This document shows positions 1 through 9,036 of a stretch of DNA of 55,418 bases, piece after piece (the first letter of the stretch is position 1; every line of letters starts with the position of its first letter). A program made the translations under genes and the position numbers. The stretch spans positions 1 to 55,418 of the forward strand of contig JBHIBA010000003.1 of NCBI GenBank assembly GCA_046758845.1. The letters run 5' to 3'. The notes under the pieces were generated by a model. The model did not search any database. It worked only from the letters and a program-made list of their open reading frames with translations, and was not told where the DNA came from. The DNA comes from JBHIBA01 sp046758845. Lineage in GTDB: Bacteria > UBA8248 > JACPRG01 > G963555815.

Positions 1-282
1 TGACTCACGATCTGGGCCGTCGGGGGGTGTCGTTGAGTCGGAGCTCTCTCTCCAGGGGGGCTTACGTGGCCCTCTCTTCGCCCCGGAGAGCTCCAGCGTA
101 ACTGGGACTGGGGGCTGGACGTCGTTCACGCCGGGCAAGATGGGAAGGGAGAGACTGTGATCGCCTTATCGAGGGTCTTCCCATCTTCCGCGAGCGGAAG
201 CCGGCAGGAGGTCGTCATGCCGGCAAATCGAGGCGCCACCTGGGGGCTGCGCGGATAATTCATCGGGTGATTCACATTCCCG
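1..282. other. intergenic, two inverted repeats
   Basis: No gene is visible here. Two dyads stand out: GAGCTCTC near 40 pairs with GAGAGCTC near 87, and GATGGGAAG near 138 pairs with CTTCCCATC near 176. Either could act as a terminator-like hairpin behind the minus-strand gene that ends at 283, but neither is followed by a clear T-run. Confidence 0.4.
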
Positions 283-1107
283 TCAGGAGCCCATGCCCTT
301 GAGGAATTCCGTGACCAGCTTGACCGATTCCTCCGGGGCCTCGACCATCGTCGTGTGGGACAGGCCGGGCATGAGGACGAGGCGGGCGTTTTTGATCCGC
401 TCCGCGATACCGCGCGAACCGATGCCGGAAGGGCCGGGATCCACGGGCGTCATGATGTCCCGATCACCGGTGTAGACGAGGGTCGGCGCGGTGATCTTGT
501 CCAGATCCTCGGAGAGGTCCATGTCGATCATCGCCTGGCAGGCGCTCTTGAAGATTTCCACTTCGTTGTTTTTTTTGAGAATTGACCGGATGAATTCCAC
601 GGTCTCTGGGCCTTCGGGTCCGTCGAGATGCCTGTACGAACAGGCCTGAACCGCGCAAATCGATGCCAAGGCCAGCGAACCCATCCCCTCTCTGTCGGCC
701 ATCGAAGCGTGGGAACGAAAGTTAATCTTCGAGGCATAATCCAGCTTGGCCATGGCGCAGTTCAGGACGAGGCCGAGGACGCGCTGCGGATACTTGGCCG
801 CCAGCTTGATGGCAATCATGCCGCCCATGGAGGTTCCGTTGATGTGGGCCTTGTCGATCTTCAGATGGTCCAGGAGCCCCACGGCATCGTCCGCCCAGAC
901 TTCCATGTCGTATTTTTGAAGCGGCCTGTCGGACAGACCGTAGCCCCGCATGTCGTACCAGATGACCTGAAAATCTTTGGCCCAGAGGGGTGCGACCGGG
1001 GCGAAGTTGTCGTGGCCGAAGCCGGAGCCGTGGATCGTCAGCATCGGCTCTCCTTGCCCAAAGACCTCGTACCAGATTTTCGCTCCATGAATCGTGGCTT
1101 CAGGCAT
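283..1107 (-). CDS. alpha/beta-fold hydrolase
   Basis: A 274-residue cytosolic alpha/beta hydrolase. The nucleophile elbow GTSMGG puts the catalytic Ser near residue 93, the acid lies in TGDRD, and the His is in LSHTT near the C-terminus. The oxyanion segment IHGSG is also present. An ATG 45 bases further upstream is in frame, but the start at 1107 is preceded by a strong GGAGGGAG ribosome site and gives the normal family N-terminus. The gene lies downstream, on the same strand, of molybdenum hydroxylase and cyclic amidohydrolase genes. It may hydrolyse an ester, enol-lactone or C-C bond late in the same catabolic route. The substrate cannot be read from the sequence. Confidence 0.9.
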   Translation of the reverse strand: MPEATIHGAKIWYEVFGQGEPMLTIHGSGFGHDNFAPVAPLWAKDFQVIWYDMRGYGLSDRPLQKYDMEVWADDAVGLLDHLKIDKAHINGTSMGGMIAIKLAAKYPQRVLGLVLNCAMAKLDYASKINFRSHASMADREGMGSLALASICAVQACSYRHLDGPEGPETVEFIRSILKKNNEVEIFKSACQAMIDMDLSEDLDKITAPTLVYTGDRDIMTPVDPGPSGIGSRGIAERIKNARLVLMPGLSHTTMVEAPEESVKLVTEFLKGMGS

Positions 1108-1191
1108 AAAGGCTCTCCCTCCGGTTTGAGAACATAGATCCCCATTCCTCACGAGCCGCGTGGGCAGACTGCGCGCCCGACTGAAACCTGT

Positions 1192-3468
1192 TTAGACCTT
1201 TTGACCTTGGATGGCCTCGATCACCCGTTCCGCCGTTACTGGAATTTCAGTGACCTGGGTGCCGATGGCATCGAATACGGCGTTGGCGATAGCCGGAGCC
1301 GTGGGAACGATTCCCGGCTCGCCGACACCCTTTGCGCCATAGGGCCCGGTCGGCTCACCCTCTTCGACGAGCAAGGGCAAGATCTCCGGAGTGTCCATCG
1401 AAGTCGGGATTTCGTACTGGGCGAAGTCCGAGGTCAGCGTCCTTCCCGTCTCGGCGTCGAACACCACCTCCTCCATCATTCCGTAGCCGATGCCCTGGGT
1501 CACACCGCCTTGGACCTGTCCCTCGACCACGACGGGGTTCAGGGCCCTTCCCACGTCGTGAGCGGCAATGAGGTTGAGGAGCTCGACCTCCCCCGTTTCC
1601 GGGTCCACCTCGACTTCGGCGAACTGGGCCCCGAAGGGCGGGGCGTTCGTCGGGGGCGTGTAGTCGCTGCGGCCGACGAGTTCGTGGGGGTTCTCGCCGT
1701 ACTGGGCGTCAAAGGCGACCTCCCCGACAGAGATGCGCTTGTCCGGGGTGGATTTCACAATCACATCGCCGTCCACGATATCGAGGTCATGGAGAGAGGC
1801 TTCCAGCATTTTGGAGGCGTGTTCCAGAACGAGACGACGCGCATCCGCAGCGGCCATCTTCGATGCCATTCCGGCCACGTAGGCCTGGCGCGTCGCATAG
1901 GCCCCGTTGTCATAGGGCGAGACATCGGTGTCCACAACGCGATTGGTCTCTACGTTGTCCAGCGAGACGCCGAAAGTCTCGGCCGCAACTTGGGCCATGG
2001 TGGTCTCTGTCCCCTGGCCGGTATCGGAGATGCCCATGCCGAGCTGTATGCCGCCGTCCTCGAGCACCCGGACAGTCGCCGAAGAAGCTTCCAGGGCGAA
2101 GGGGGCCGCCCCGCTGGCGATGGTGAAAATCGCCGCTCCGACGCCGTGCAGTTTGCCGTCTGCCTGTTGTTTCTTCCCGCGTTTTTCATCCCAGCCGATG
2201 GCCTGGGCGCCCGCGTCGATGCATTTGCGGAGCTCGCACGAGGCGATGGCCCACTTGGTGCCTGGGTTTATGTCACCGGACTGGGCGTGGTTCTTCCGGC
2301 GGAGATCCAGCGGGTCGATGCCCATCTCCTTGGCAACGGAGTCCATGTGCAGTTCGCACGCATACGTCCCTTGCGGGACGCCGTAGCCGCGGAAGGCCCC
2401 CGCAATCGCCAAGTTTGTGTACACCGTTCGGCCCTCGAAAAGGAAATGGGGCGAACGATAGAGGGGGATCCACATCGCCCCCATATAGGCCGTGACGATG
2501 GGGCCGTGGCTGCTGAACGCGCCGGTGTTTCCGACGGCGTGGAGGTGGCGCGCCGTGATGGCGCCGTCTTTCCTGAGGCCGGTCTTCGACCTGAGGACGT
2601 AGGGGTGCCGGATCCGGGAGGAGCAGAACGTTTCCTCCCGCGTGTATTCCAGCTTCACGGGCCGGCCCGCCGCCTTGGAGAGGAGGGCGCACAGCGGCTC
2701 CTCCTGCATGTCCTGCTTGCACCCGAACCCCCCGCCTACGATAGGCTTGAGCACGCGGATCTTGCGCACGGGAATCCCGAGCGCGTCGTGAATCAGGCGG
2801 CGAAGGGTAAAGGGAATTTGCGTCGAGGACCAGACGGTCAGCTTGCCATTCGCCTCATGGTGGCAGAGGGCTGCAACGGGTTCCAGCATGGAGTGGGACT
2901 GACCGGGCACCTTGCACTCGGTCTCAAAGACGCAGTCGGCCTCGGCAAATCCTTTCTCCACGTCCCCTTCTTCCATCCGGACATAGCCCGCCGTGTTCTT
3001 TCCGTGCTCGAGATTCTCGTGGATGTCGGGCGCTCCCTCCGCGATGCTTTCCATGGGATCAAAAACCGCCGGAAGGACCTCGTAATCCACCTGAATGAGG
3101 TCGAGGGCCTCCATGGCGATGTCGTTGGAATCGGCGGCGACGGCGGCGACCTTGTCACCGACATAGCGCACCTTGTGATCGAGGATGAACTGGTCGCTGG
3201 GAGTGGGGTCCGGGGGCGGATGACCCGCCGTCGTGAATTGGTTCCGGGGGACGTCACCCGGGGTGATGACAGCACGCACCCCCGGGAGCTTGCGGGCTTT
3301 GGATGCGTCCACGTTCAGGATGCGGGCGTGGGCGTGAGGGCTTCGCAAGATTTTCCCGTACAACATTCCCGGCAGGGTCATGTCCACGGTGTACAAACCC
3401 GTTCCCACCGCCTTATCGGCGGCATCCTTCAGCGGGAGGCTGTGACCGACGACTTTCAGCTCTTCCAT
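1192..3468 (-). CDS. xanthine dehydrogenase family molybdopterin-binding subunit
   Basis: A 758-residue large subunit of the molybdenum hydroxylase (xanthine dehydrogenase) family. It binds Mo-pyranopterin and hydroxylates a heterocycle or aldehyde using water. The N-terminal a/b-hammerhead segment (DMTLPGMLYGKILRSPHAHA) is followed by the Mo-binding region with GGGFGCKQ and FRGYGVPQ. The catalytic glutamate lies in GAKGVGEPG near the C-terminus. The start at 3468 has an AGGAGG ribosome site; an earlier in-frame ATG at 3504 lacks one. No intact small or medium subunit gene sits directly beside it, only a 33-codon remnant upstream at 3662-3763. It may therefore borrow the 2Fe-2S and FAD subunits encoded at 5232-6580. 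Confidence 0.93.
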   Translation of the reverse strand: MEELKVVGHSLPLKDAADKAVGTGLYTVDMTLPGMLYGKILRSPHAHARILNVDASKARKLPGVRAVITPGDVPRNQFTTAGHPPPDPTPSDQFILDHKVRYVGDKVAAVAADSNDIAMEALDLIQVDYEVLPAVFDPMESIAEGAPDIHENLEHGKNTAGYVRMEEGDVEKGFAEADCVFETECKVPGQSHSMLEPVAALCHHEANGKLTVWSSTQIPFTLRRLIHDALGIPVRKIRVLKPIVGGGFGCKQDMQEEPLCALLSKAAGRPVKLEYTREETFCSSRIRHPYVLRSKTGLRKDGAITARHLHAVGNTGAFSSHGPIVTAYMGAMWIPLYRSPHFLFEGRTVYTNLAIAGAFRGYGVPQGTYACELHMDSVAKEMGIDPLDLRRKNHAQSGDINPGTKWAIASCELRKCIDAGAQAIGWDEKRGKKQQADGKLHGVGAAIFTIASGAAPFALEASSATVRVLEDGGIQLGMGISDTGQGTETTMAQVAAETFGVSLDNVETNRVVDTDVSPYDNGAYATRQAYVAGMASKMAAADARRLVLEHASKMLEASLHDLDIVDGDVIVKSTPDKRISVGEVAFDAQYGENPHELVGRSDYTPPTNAPPFGAQFAEVEVDPETGEVELLNLIAAHDVGRALNPVVVEGQVQGGVTQGIGYGMMEEVVFDAETGRTLTSDFAQYEIPTSMDTPEILPLLVEEGEPTGPYGAKGVGEPGIVPTAPAIANAVFDAIGTQVTEIPVTAERVIEAIQGQKV

Positions 3469-3661
3469 ACCGCTAAACCTCCTGAAAGGCTTGCACGGAT
3501 TCAACGAAGAAGGCCGAAGGATAAAGCGGCGCCGCGAATCTCGCGCACCCCCCCACGCTGTTCGAAGATGAGTGCAGGTCTACAGCCGCTGATTCCTTCG
3601 AGGCGGGAGTCCGCCGCGGGAAGGGTCAAATTCTGCCGCCTGTGCACGGCTCCCCCCATAA

Positions 3662-3763
3662 CTAACCAGTCCACCCGAGTGAACCGGATTCGTCAAAACT
3701 TTCCTTCGTCCGCTCAGTGACCTCACCGTTAAGCGTGAATTTGACCGTGTGCTCCTTCTTCAA
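3662..3763 (-). pseudogene. remnant of a 2Fe-2S small subunit N-terminus
   Basis: On the minus strand a TTG-started frame reads KKEHTVKFTLNGEV, which matches the opening beta strand of xanthine-dehydrogenase small subunits, then diverges and stops after 33 codons. None of the four cysteine motifs survives. It lies about 190 bases upstream of the Mo subunit gene starting at 3468, exactly where a small subunit gene would be expected. I read it as the residue of a deleted small subunit gene. The start codon is a guess. Confidence 0.5.
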
Positions 3764-3880
3764 TCCACTCTCCAATCGTACTTACGCTTCCCGGCTTGGG
3801 CCTGGTTGAGCATCCCCTTTTTTAAATTGCAAATGAGACGATAACACGAAATGAGATCCGGGATCACGAATTGACCGCCT
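3764..3880. other. intergenic
   Basis: No coding signal is seen here. Taken with 3469-3661, this gap separates the two halves of the molybdenum hydroxylase block and probably carries the promoter for the gene starting at 3468. A 10-base inverted repeat (GGTCAAATTC at 3624 and its complement at 3737) spans part of it, but one arm falls inside the small subunit remnant. Confidence 0.3.
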
Positions 3881-5230
3881 CTAACAGGCCCGCTCAAGCA
3901 GCTTTCCGGTGCCGGATTTACCCGTGATCTCGCCATCGCGCATACAGACCTGCCCGCGCACCAGGGTCATTTCGGCCCACCCCTTGACGGTCTTTCCTTC
4001 CCAAGGCGTGCAATCGGAGATGTGGTTCAGGTCAGCCGCGCGGATGGTGACCTGACGCTCGGGGTCAACGATGACCACGTCCGCGTCCGACCCCGGGGCG
4101 ATGACACCCTTCTTGGGAAAGAGGCCGAACGTACGTGCGGGCGCCGTGGAGACCAGATCGACGAGCTTTTCGGCGGAAATTCGCCCGGCGCCTACGCCAT
4201 AGCTCAGCATGACCGGAAGGAGGGTCTCAAGCCCCGCGGAACCGACGATGGCATCCCAGAAGTTGGGCTTGTGTTTGATGGCGTCCGGGGCGTGGTCGGA
4301 GCCCACGACGTTGATGATGCCGTCCTGGACCGCCTTCCAGAGCGCCTCAGCGTCTTCGCGCGTCCTGAGCGGCGGGTTGCATTTGCCGAGCACCCGATCG
4401 GTGTCCTCGGCCGCCAGCGTCAGGTAGTGGGGGCACGTCTCCGCGACGACGCGTACGCCCTTGCGGCGGGCCTCCACCAGGATCTCGGGACCTTCCTTGA
4501 TGGTGATGTGGACAATGTACAGGGTGACCCCGGTGATCCGGGCGAAATAGCAGATCCGCGCCATCGCCTCCTCTTCGGTGAAGTTGGGGCGGACGTCTCG
4601 CCATTGGAAATCCTCCCGGCCCGAAGCCATCAGCTCATCCTTGATGAGGAAGATCGGCTCAATGTTTTCACAATGGACAAGGGCGATGGCCCGTTGCCCC
4701 AGGGCGGCGATGGCCTGCATCCCCTTCCAGATGATCCCGTCATCGGTGGGCTGAAGGGGTGGGACCGCCTCGGACCCCCGGTAGGGCATGAAGAACTTGA
4801 AGGAGGGGTAGCCCATTTGGGCGACTTTTGGGATTTCCTCTACGTGTTTGAGCGAGAAAATTACGGGGTGGAGGGTTGCGTCCGCAAAGGCGATCTCCTC
4901 CCACTTCGCCTTGCGGCGCCTGGCCCCTTCGACGAGGCTTCCGGGTTCGATCATCATGTGGACGTTTGTCGTCACGCCGCCTGAGACCGCGTTCGATGTA
5001 CACCGGATGCCCTCCTCAAGAGGCCAATCGGGCCAGTCCCAGTGGCAGTGCGCGTCTACGACCCCCGGCAGAAGCCACTTTCCGCCCGCATCGATGACCT
5101 GGGGCGCGGAGGGCGGGTCCGCGTCGGCTCCCAGCGCGGCGATCCGCTCGCCGGAAGTTCCGACCCACCCCTCAAAGCGGCCGTGGGCGTTGATGACGAC
5201 GGCGTTCTTGATGACGGTATCGAGCTTCAT
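3881..5230 (-). CDS. dihydropyrimidinase/allantoinase-type cyclic amidohydrolase
   Basis: A 449-residue metal-dependent amidohydrolase that opens a cyclic amide ring. The first metal ligands are in DAHCHWD. The lysine expected to be carbamylated lies in SFKFFMPY. Later histidines are in IVHIT and CPHYL, and the aspartate is in GSDHAPD. This layout is that of the hydantoinase/dihydroorotase/allantoinase group, and the length is typical. The start at 5230 has an AGGAGGG site. The stop is only 117 bases from the small subunit remnant, and the start is next to the 2Fe-2S gene stop at 5232, so it is cotranscribed with the second molybdenum hydroxylase. The likely job is hydrolysis of the ring made by the hydroxylase. 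The exact substrate is unknown. Confidence 0.9.
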   Translation of the reverse strand: MKLDTVIKNAVVINAHGRFEGWVGTSGERIAALGADADPPSAPQVIDAGGKWLLPGVVDAHCHWDWPDWPLEEGIRCTSNAVSGGVTTNVHMMIEPGSLVEGARRRKAKWEEIAFADATLHPVIFSLKHVEEIPKVAQMGYPSFKFFMPYRGSEAVPPLQPTDDGIIWKGMQAIAALGQRAIALVHCENIEPIFLIKDELMASGREDFQWRDVRPNFTEEEAMARICYFARITGVTLYIVHITIKEGPEILVEARRKGVRVVAETCPHYLTLAAEDTDRVLGKCNPPLRTREDAEALWKAVQDGIINVVGSDHAPDAIKHKPNFWDAIVGSAGLETLLPVMLSYGVGAGRISAEKLVDLVSTAPARTFGLFPKKGVIAPGSDADVVIVDPERQVTIRAADLNHISDCTPWEGKTVKGWAEMTLVRGQVCMRDGEITGKSGTGKLLERAC

Positions 5231-5231
5231 C

Positions 5232-5705
5232 TCACCCTCCTGCTTTCACGACGGCCGAAACCGCGTCAATGATCCCCGTGTATCCCGTGCAGCGGCAAAG
5301 ATTTCCCGAAATCGCCCCGCGGATCTCTTCCCGAGTCGGCCGAGGGTTGTCTCTCAAGAATTCCGTCAACGTCATGAGAAATCCCGGCGTGCAGAACCCG
5401 CATTGCAGCCCGTGGTGCTCCTGAAAGGATCTTTGAAGGGGATTCATGGACTCCGGCGTTCCGAGGCTTTCGACCGTCTGGACCTCCTGGCGCTCCGCCT
5501 GAACGGCGAACATCAGGCAGGAGCGTACGCCCCGCCCGCCCACGAGGACCGTACACGCGCCGCAGACGCCGTGTTCGCAGCCCACATGCGTCCCCGTGAG
5601 ACTCGCGTCCTCCCGAATGAAGTCGCACAGCAGCTTCCGCGTGGGGACGGCCGCCGTGTAATCCTTTCCGTTGATCCGGACGGTGATCGTCCTTTGCCGG
5701 GTCAT
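5232..5705 (-). CDS. molybdenum hydroxylase 2Fe-2S subunit
   Basis: A 157-residue small subunit that passes electrons from the Mo centre to FAD. The plant-type ferredoxin cluster is set by CEHGVCGAC and a later RSCL cysteine. The second, helical 2Fe-2S domain has QCGFC and LCRC. All eight cysteines are present and the length is normal for the family. Its start overlaps the FAD subunit stop by four bases (5702-5705), showing translational coupling. It belongs with the subunits at 5702-8925 and may also serve the orphan large subunit at 1192-3468. Confidence 0.96.
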   Translation of the reverse strand: MTRQRTITVRINGKDYTAAVPTRKLLCDFIREDASLTGTHVGCEHGVCGACTVLVGGRGVRSCLMFAVQAERQEVQTVESLGTPESMNPLQRSFQEHHGLQCGFCTPGFLMTLTEFLRDNPRPTREEIRGAISGNLCRCTGYTGIIDAVSAVVKAGG

Positions 5706-6580
5706 TTCACGTTCGCTCCCGCATTCCGGAACGCCTCGGTGAGGGCCGACCGCGTCAGTTCCTCAACCAGGTCGCGGCGGAAGTCCGCCGAGGCGTGGAT
5801 GTCATCGTCCGGCTCGGCCTGTTCCCGCGCCAGCCTGGACGCCTCGCCGACGAGATGCGCCGAGGGCTTTCGCCCCATCAGGCAATCACACGCTTGCCGG
5901 GCCTTGATCGCCGCCGGCCCGACGCCCATCAGGGCCACACCAGCGTGCGTGCAAACGCCGTCCGCCAACGTCACGAGCGCCGCCGATCCCGCAATGGCAA
6001 AGTCGCCGCTGCGGCGCGCGAATTCCCGGAGGGCAAAACCCGAGCCGGGCGGGTGGATCGGAATCCGGAATCCGGAGAGCAGGTCGGTCGGCTCAAGGAG
6101 CGTCGTGAGGTAGGTGACGAAGAAATCCTCAGCCGCCTCTTCGCGGACTTCGCCCGCCGGGTTTCGGATCAGAACTTTTGCGTCGAGGGCGATAAGGGCC
6201 GCGGGGACCTCGCCCGCCGGGTCGTTGTGGGCGGCTCCCCCTCCGATGGTGCTCCGGTTTCGGATCTGGGCGTGGCCGATGCAGGAAGAGGCCAGCGCCA
6301 GCAATCCACATTTTTCCCGGACCAGCGGGGACTCCTCAAGGTCCCGGTCGCGGGTCATGGCCCCGATCTCCAGCCATTCCTCCCGCTGCCGGATGTGGGT
6401 CAACTCCTCCACCCGGTTCAGGTCGATCAGCGCAGCCGGCCGGACGAGCCGAAAGTTCATAAGGGGGATCAGGCTCTGGCCGCCCGCCAGGAGTTTCCCT
6501 CCCTCCCCGTGCTCGCGCAGGAGGTCCATCGTTTCCTCAACGGTCCGGGGATCGAAGTAATCGAAGGCGACCGGTTTCAT
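5702..6580 (-). CDS. molybdenum hydroxylase FAD-binding subunit
   Basis: A 292-residue medium subunit of the CoxM/CutM type. The FAD pyrophosphate loops are AGGQSLIP near residue 32 and TIGGGAAHNDPAGE near residue 111. It receives electrons from the 2Fe-2S subunit and passes them on to a soluble or quinone acceptor. Both ends overlap their neighbours by ATGA, so the large, medium and small genes form a strict L-M-S order. This order differs from the M-S-L order of classical CO dehydrogenase operons. Confidence 0.95.
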   Translation of the reverse strand: MKPVAFDYFDPRTVEETMDLLREHGEGGKLLAGGQSLIPLMNFRLVRPAALIDLNRVEELTHIRQREEWLEIGAMTRDRDLEESPLVREKCGLLALASSCIGHAQIRNRSTIGGGAAHNDPAGEVPAALIALDAKVLIRNPAGEVREEAAEDFFVTYLTTLLEPTDLLSGFRIPIHPPGSGFALREFARRSGDFAIAGSAALVTLADGVCTHAGVALMGVGPAAIKARQACDCLMGRKPSAHLVGEASRLAREQAEPDDDIHASADFRRDLVEELTRSALTEAFRNAGANVK

Positions 6581-8925
6581 GGACTCTCCCTCCGCCTTCG
6601 TTGGAGGAGTTTGTGGAGCGCCCTCGGGCTGAGGGGGATCGAGTCGATCTCCACACCGAACTCAGACAGCGCATCCTCCACAGCTTGGGCGATGACGGTG
6701 GGCACCGGGATCGTTCCCCCCTCGCCGCAGCCCTTGACCCCGAGCGGGTTATTCGGCGAGGGGGTGGTGACGTGGTGGATTTCGGCTTCGGGAACCTCCG
6801 CGGCCGTGGGAACGCAGTAGTCCATCAGGCTCGCGGTCAGCAGCGCTCCGCTGTGCTCATCGTGCACGAGTTTTTCGTAGAAAGCGCCGCCGATTCCCTG
6901 GGCCAATCCCCCCCGCACCTGGCCTTCCACGATCATGGGGTTGATCATCTTTCCGCAATCGTGGACGACGACGTATTTCAGCACGCGAATGTCGCACAGG
7001 GCAGGATTGACCTCGACGATCGCAGCGTGCGTCCCGCTGGAGAAGGAGGCTGTCCGGGGAACGTGGAACTCCGTCGCCTCGAGGCCGGGCACGAAGTGGG
7101 AGGGGAGATTTCCGCGCAGCGGATTCGCCAGACGGGCCATCTCCGAAAAGGTGAGGCTCCTGGAAGGCGCGCCTTTGACGAATACCTTCCCATCCTTGAA
7201 CTCGAGGTTTTCGGCGCCGACCTCCAGGGCCTCAGACGCCAGCTTCCCCATCGTCTCCCGGACCTTCAGGGCCGCGTTGTGGATCGCTGTGCCCGCGACG
7301 ACGGCCGTTCTGGAGGCGTAGTTGCCGACCCCCCAGTGGAACTTGTCGGTGTCGCCGGTCGCAACGCGGATGCGCTTCGGGTCGATGCCGAGAACCTCTG
7401 CGGCGATCTGGGCGAAGGTGGTTTCGGCCCCTTGGCCAGTGGCACCGCTCCCGGTCCCCACGAAGACGTCTCCGGTGGGTTCCACGTAGACCTTGGCGCC
7501 TTCGTACGGGCCTATGCCGGTCCCCTCTACGTAATTGGCGATTCCGATCCCGACGTAGCGTCCCTCTTTCCGGTAGGAGGCCTTGCCCGATTTGCGGAAC
7601 GACTCGTAGCCGATTTTCTCCGCGGCGGTGCGCTGACAGGCGGGGTAATTCCCGCTGTCGTAGATGACGTCCGACGTGTCCTGATAGATCATCTGAACGT
7701 CCCAGGGGAACTCGTCCGGCTGGATCAGGTTCTTGGCCCGCAATTCCAGCGGGTCCATGTCGAGGGCCCTTGTGGCCGCGTCGAAGAGCCGCTCCATGAC
7801 GAAGACGGCCTGGGGGCGTCCCGCGCCCCGGTAAGGGGTCACGGTGATCCGGTTCGTGTAGACCGCCCGCAGGCGGGACCGATAGTTACGAAGGCGGTAA
7901 GGCCCGGGCAGGGTCGTGGACGTCACGATGCCCACGATCAGCCCGTAGGGGACGTAAGCCCCCGCATCCAGGAGGAATTCGTCCTTGACGCCGAGGAGAG
8001 TCCCGTCCTTCGCGAAGGCGATCTCGGCGTCGTGAACCTGGACCCGCTCCTGTGTGCTCGCGAGGAAGTGTTCCCGCCGGTCTTCGATCCACCTGAGGGG
8101 GCAACCCAGGCGAATCGAGCAGTAAGGAATGAGGATCTCTTCGGGGTAGAAGATAATCGCCTTGGGGCCGAAGCCGCCGCCCACGTCCGGCGCGATCAGG
8201 CGGACGTCGTGTTCGGGCAAACCGAGAATTTGGGCCAGCCCGGCCCGGAGGGGGACCGGCGCCTGCGTGGAATCGTAAACGGTGAGCTTGCCGTCCCTCG
8301 CGTCCCACTGGGCCAGGACCCCTCGCCCCTCCATCGCAATGGACGCCCCGCGGTCAATCACGAAGCGCTTTCGGATGACCACATCGGCTTCGGCGAAGGC
8401 CTTATCGGGATCGCCGACGGTTTGGACGAAGTCGGCTGCAACGTTGGTTCCCGTCCCCTCGTGGACAAGGGGGCCGCCCGCTGCCGCCGCCTCGACGTCC
8501 GTCACCGGGGGCAGGGGTTCGTAGTCAACCCGGATGAGTTCGAGAGCATCCTCCGCGGTGTAGCGATCCGCGGCGACCACGACGGCGACCGGCTCTCCTT
8601 CGTAGCGGGTCTTGCCGGCGGCCAGCGGGGAAGGGGTCTTGGGGTCCTTCAAGGAAGGGTGGGGGACCAGAAGGGGGAGCGGGCCGGCCAGATCGCCGAG
8701 GTCGCCGGCCGCCAACACCAGTCGGACGCCGTCGAGAGATCGGGCGGCCTGCGTCTCGATAGAGCGAATTCGTGCGTGGACGTGTGGACTTCGCAGGATA
8801 GCCGCGTGTAGACAGCCGGGCGGCTGGTAGTCGTCCACGTACCGTCCAGTGCCCGTAAGAAGGCGGGAATCTTCAAACCGAGGCTGGCTTTCCCCGAAAT
8901 AGCCCCTCGTCGTTGGACCCGTCAT
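6577..8925 (-). CDS. molybdenum hydroxylase large (CoxL-like) subunit
   Basis: A 782-residue Mo-pyranopterin subunit. Visible are the hammerhead domain (CLHAAILRSPHVHARI), GGGFGPKA, PYRGAGRP at the substrate pocket and the catalytic glutamate in GVKGCGEGG. The active-site loop of true CO dehydrogenase (form I, Cys-Ser-Phe-Arg) is absent. This is a form II/heterocycle hydroxylase and not a CO oxidiser. It is the first intact gene of the L-M-S-amidohydrolase unit. A 29-codon ORF ends 21 bases upstream of its start. Confidence 0.95.
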   Translation of the reverse strand: MTGPTTRGYFGESQPRFEDSRLLTGTGRYVDDYQPPGCLHAAILRSPHVHARIRSIETQAARSLDGVRLVLAAGDLGDLAGPLPLLVPHPSLKDPKTPSPLAAGKTRYEGEPVAVVVAADRYTAEDALELIRVDYEPLPPVTDVEAAAAGGPLVHEGTGTNVAADFVQTVGDPDKAFAEADVVIRKRFVIDRGASIAMEGRGVLAQWDARDGKLTVYDSTQAPVPLRAGLAQILGLPEHDVRLIAPDVGGGFGPKAIIFYPEEILIPYCSIRLGCPLRWIEDRREHFLASTQERVQVHDAEIAFAKDGTLLGVKDEFLLDAGAYVPYGLIVGIVTSTTLPGPYRLRNYRSRLRAVYTNRITVTPYRGAGRPQAVFVMERLFDAATRALDMDPLELRAKNLIQPDEFPWDVQMIYQDTSDVIYDSGNYPACQRTAAEKIGYESFRKSGKASYRKEGRYVGIGIANYVEGTGIGPYEGAKVYVEPTGDVFVGTGSGATGQGAETTFAQIAAEVLGIDPKRIRVATGDTDKFHWGVGNYASRTAVVAGTAIHNAALKVRETMGKLASEALEVGAENLEFKDGKVFVKGAPSRSLTFSEMARLANPLRGNLPSHFVPGLEATEFHVPRTASFSSGTHAAIVEVNPALCDIRVLKYVVVHDCGKMINPMIVEGQVRGGLAQGIGGAFYEKLVHDEHSGALLTASLMDYCVPTAAEVPEAEIHHVTTPSPNNPLGVKGCGEGGTIPVPTVIAQAVEDALSEFGVEIDSIPLSPRALHKLLQRRRRESP

Positions 8926-8946
8926 TCATTGCACCTCTACGCCATC

Positions 8947-9036
8947 TCAGTGCAGCCCTTCCCGATTCCAGAATTCGGCGATGGCGACCGTCTCCTCGGC
9001 AGGGAGGACGCTGCTGACGGGAAATAGTGGCGGCAT
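8947..9036 (-). CDS. possible 29-codon leader ORF or C-terminal remnant
   Basis: A short minus-strand frame starting at an ATG (9034-9036) encodes a mostly hydrophobic, then acidic peptide ending WNREGLH, and stops 21 bases before the large subunit start at 8925. The codon pattern looks protein-like, which fits the tail of a deleted operon gene. It could also be a translated leader. I do not recognise a family. Confidence 0.3.
   Translation of the reverse strand: MPPLFPVSSVLPAEETVAIAEFWNREGLH

Noticed and set aside
1201..3720. 839-codon plus-strand open frame
   Set aside because: It is antisense to the molybdopterin subunit gene; its composition is arginine/glycine rich and it matches no family. 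High GC leaves the antisense frame open.
6601..8811. 736-codon plus-strand open frame
   Set aside because: It mirrors the CoxL-like gene on the other strand and shows no domain.
6577..8925. Aerobic CO dehydrogenase
   Set aside because: The form I active-site loop is absent and gene order is L-M-S, so CO oxidation is not supported.
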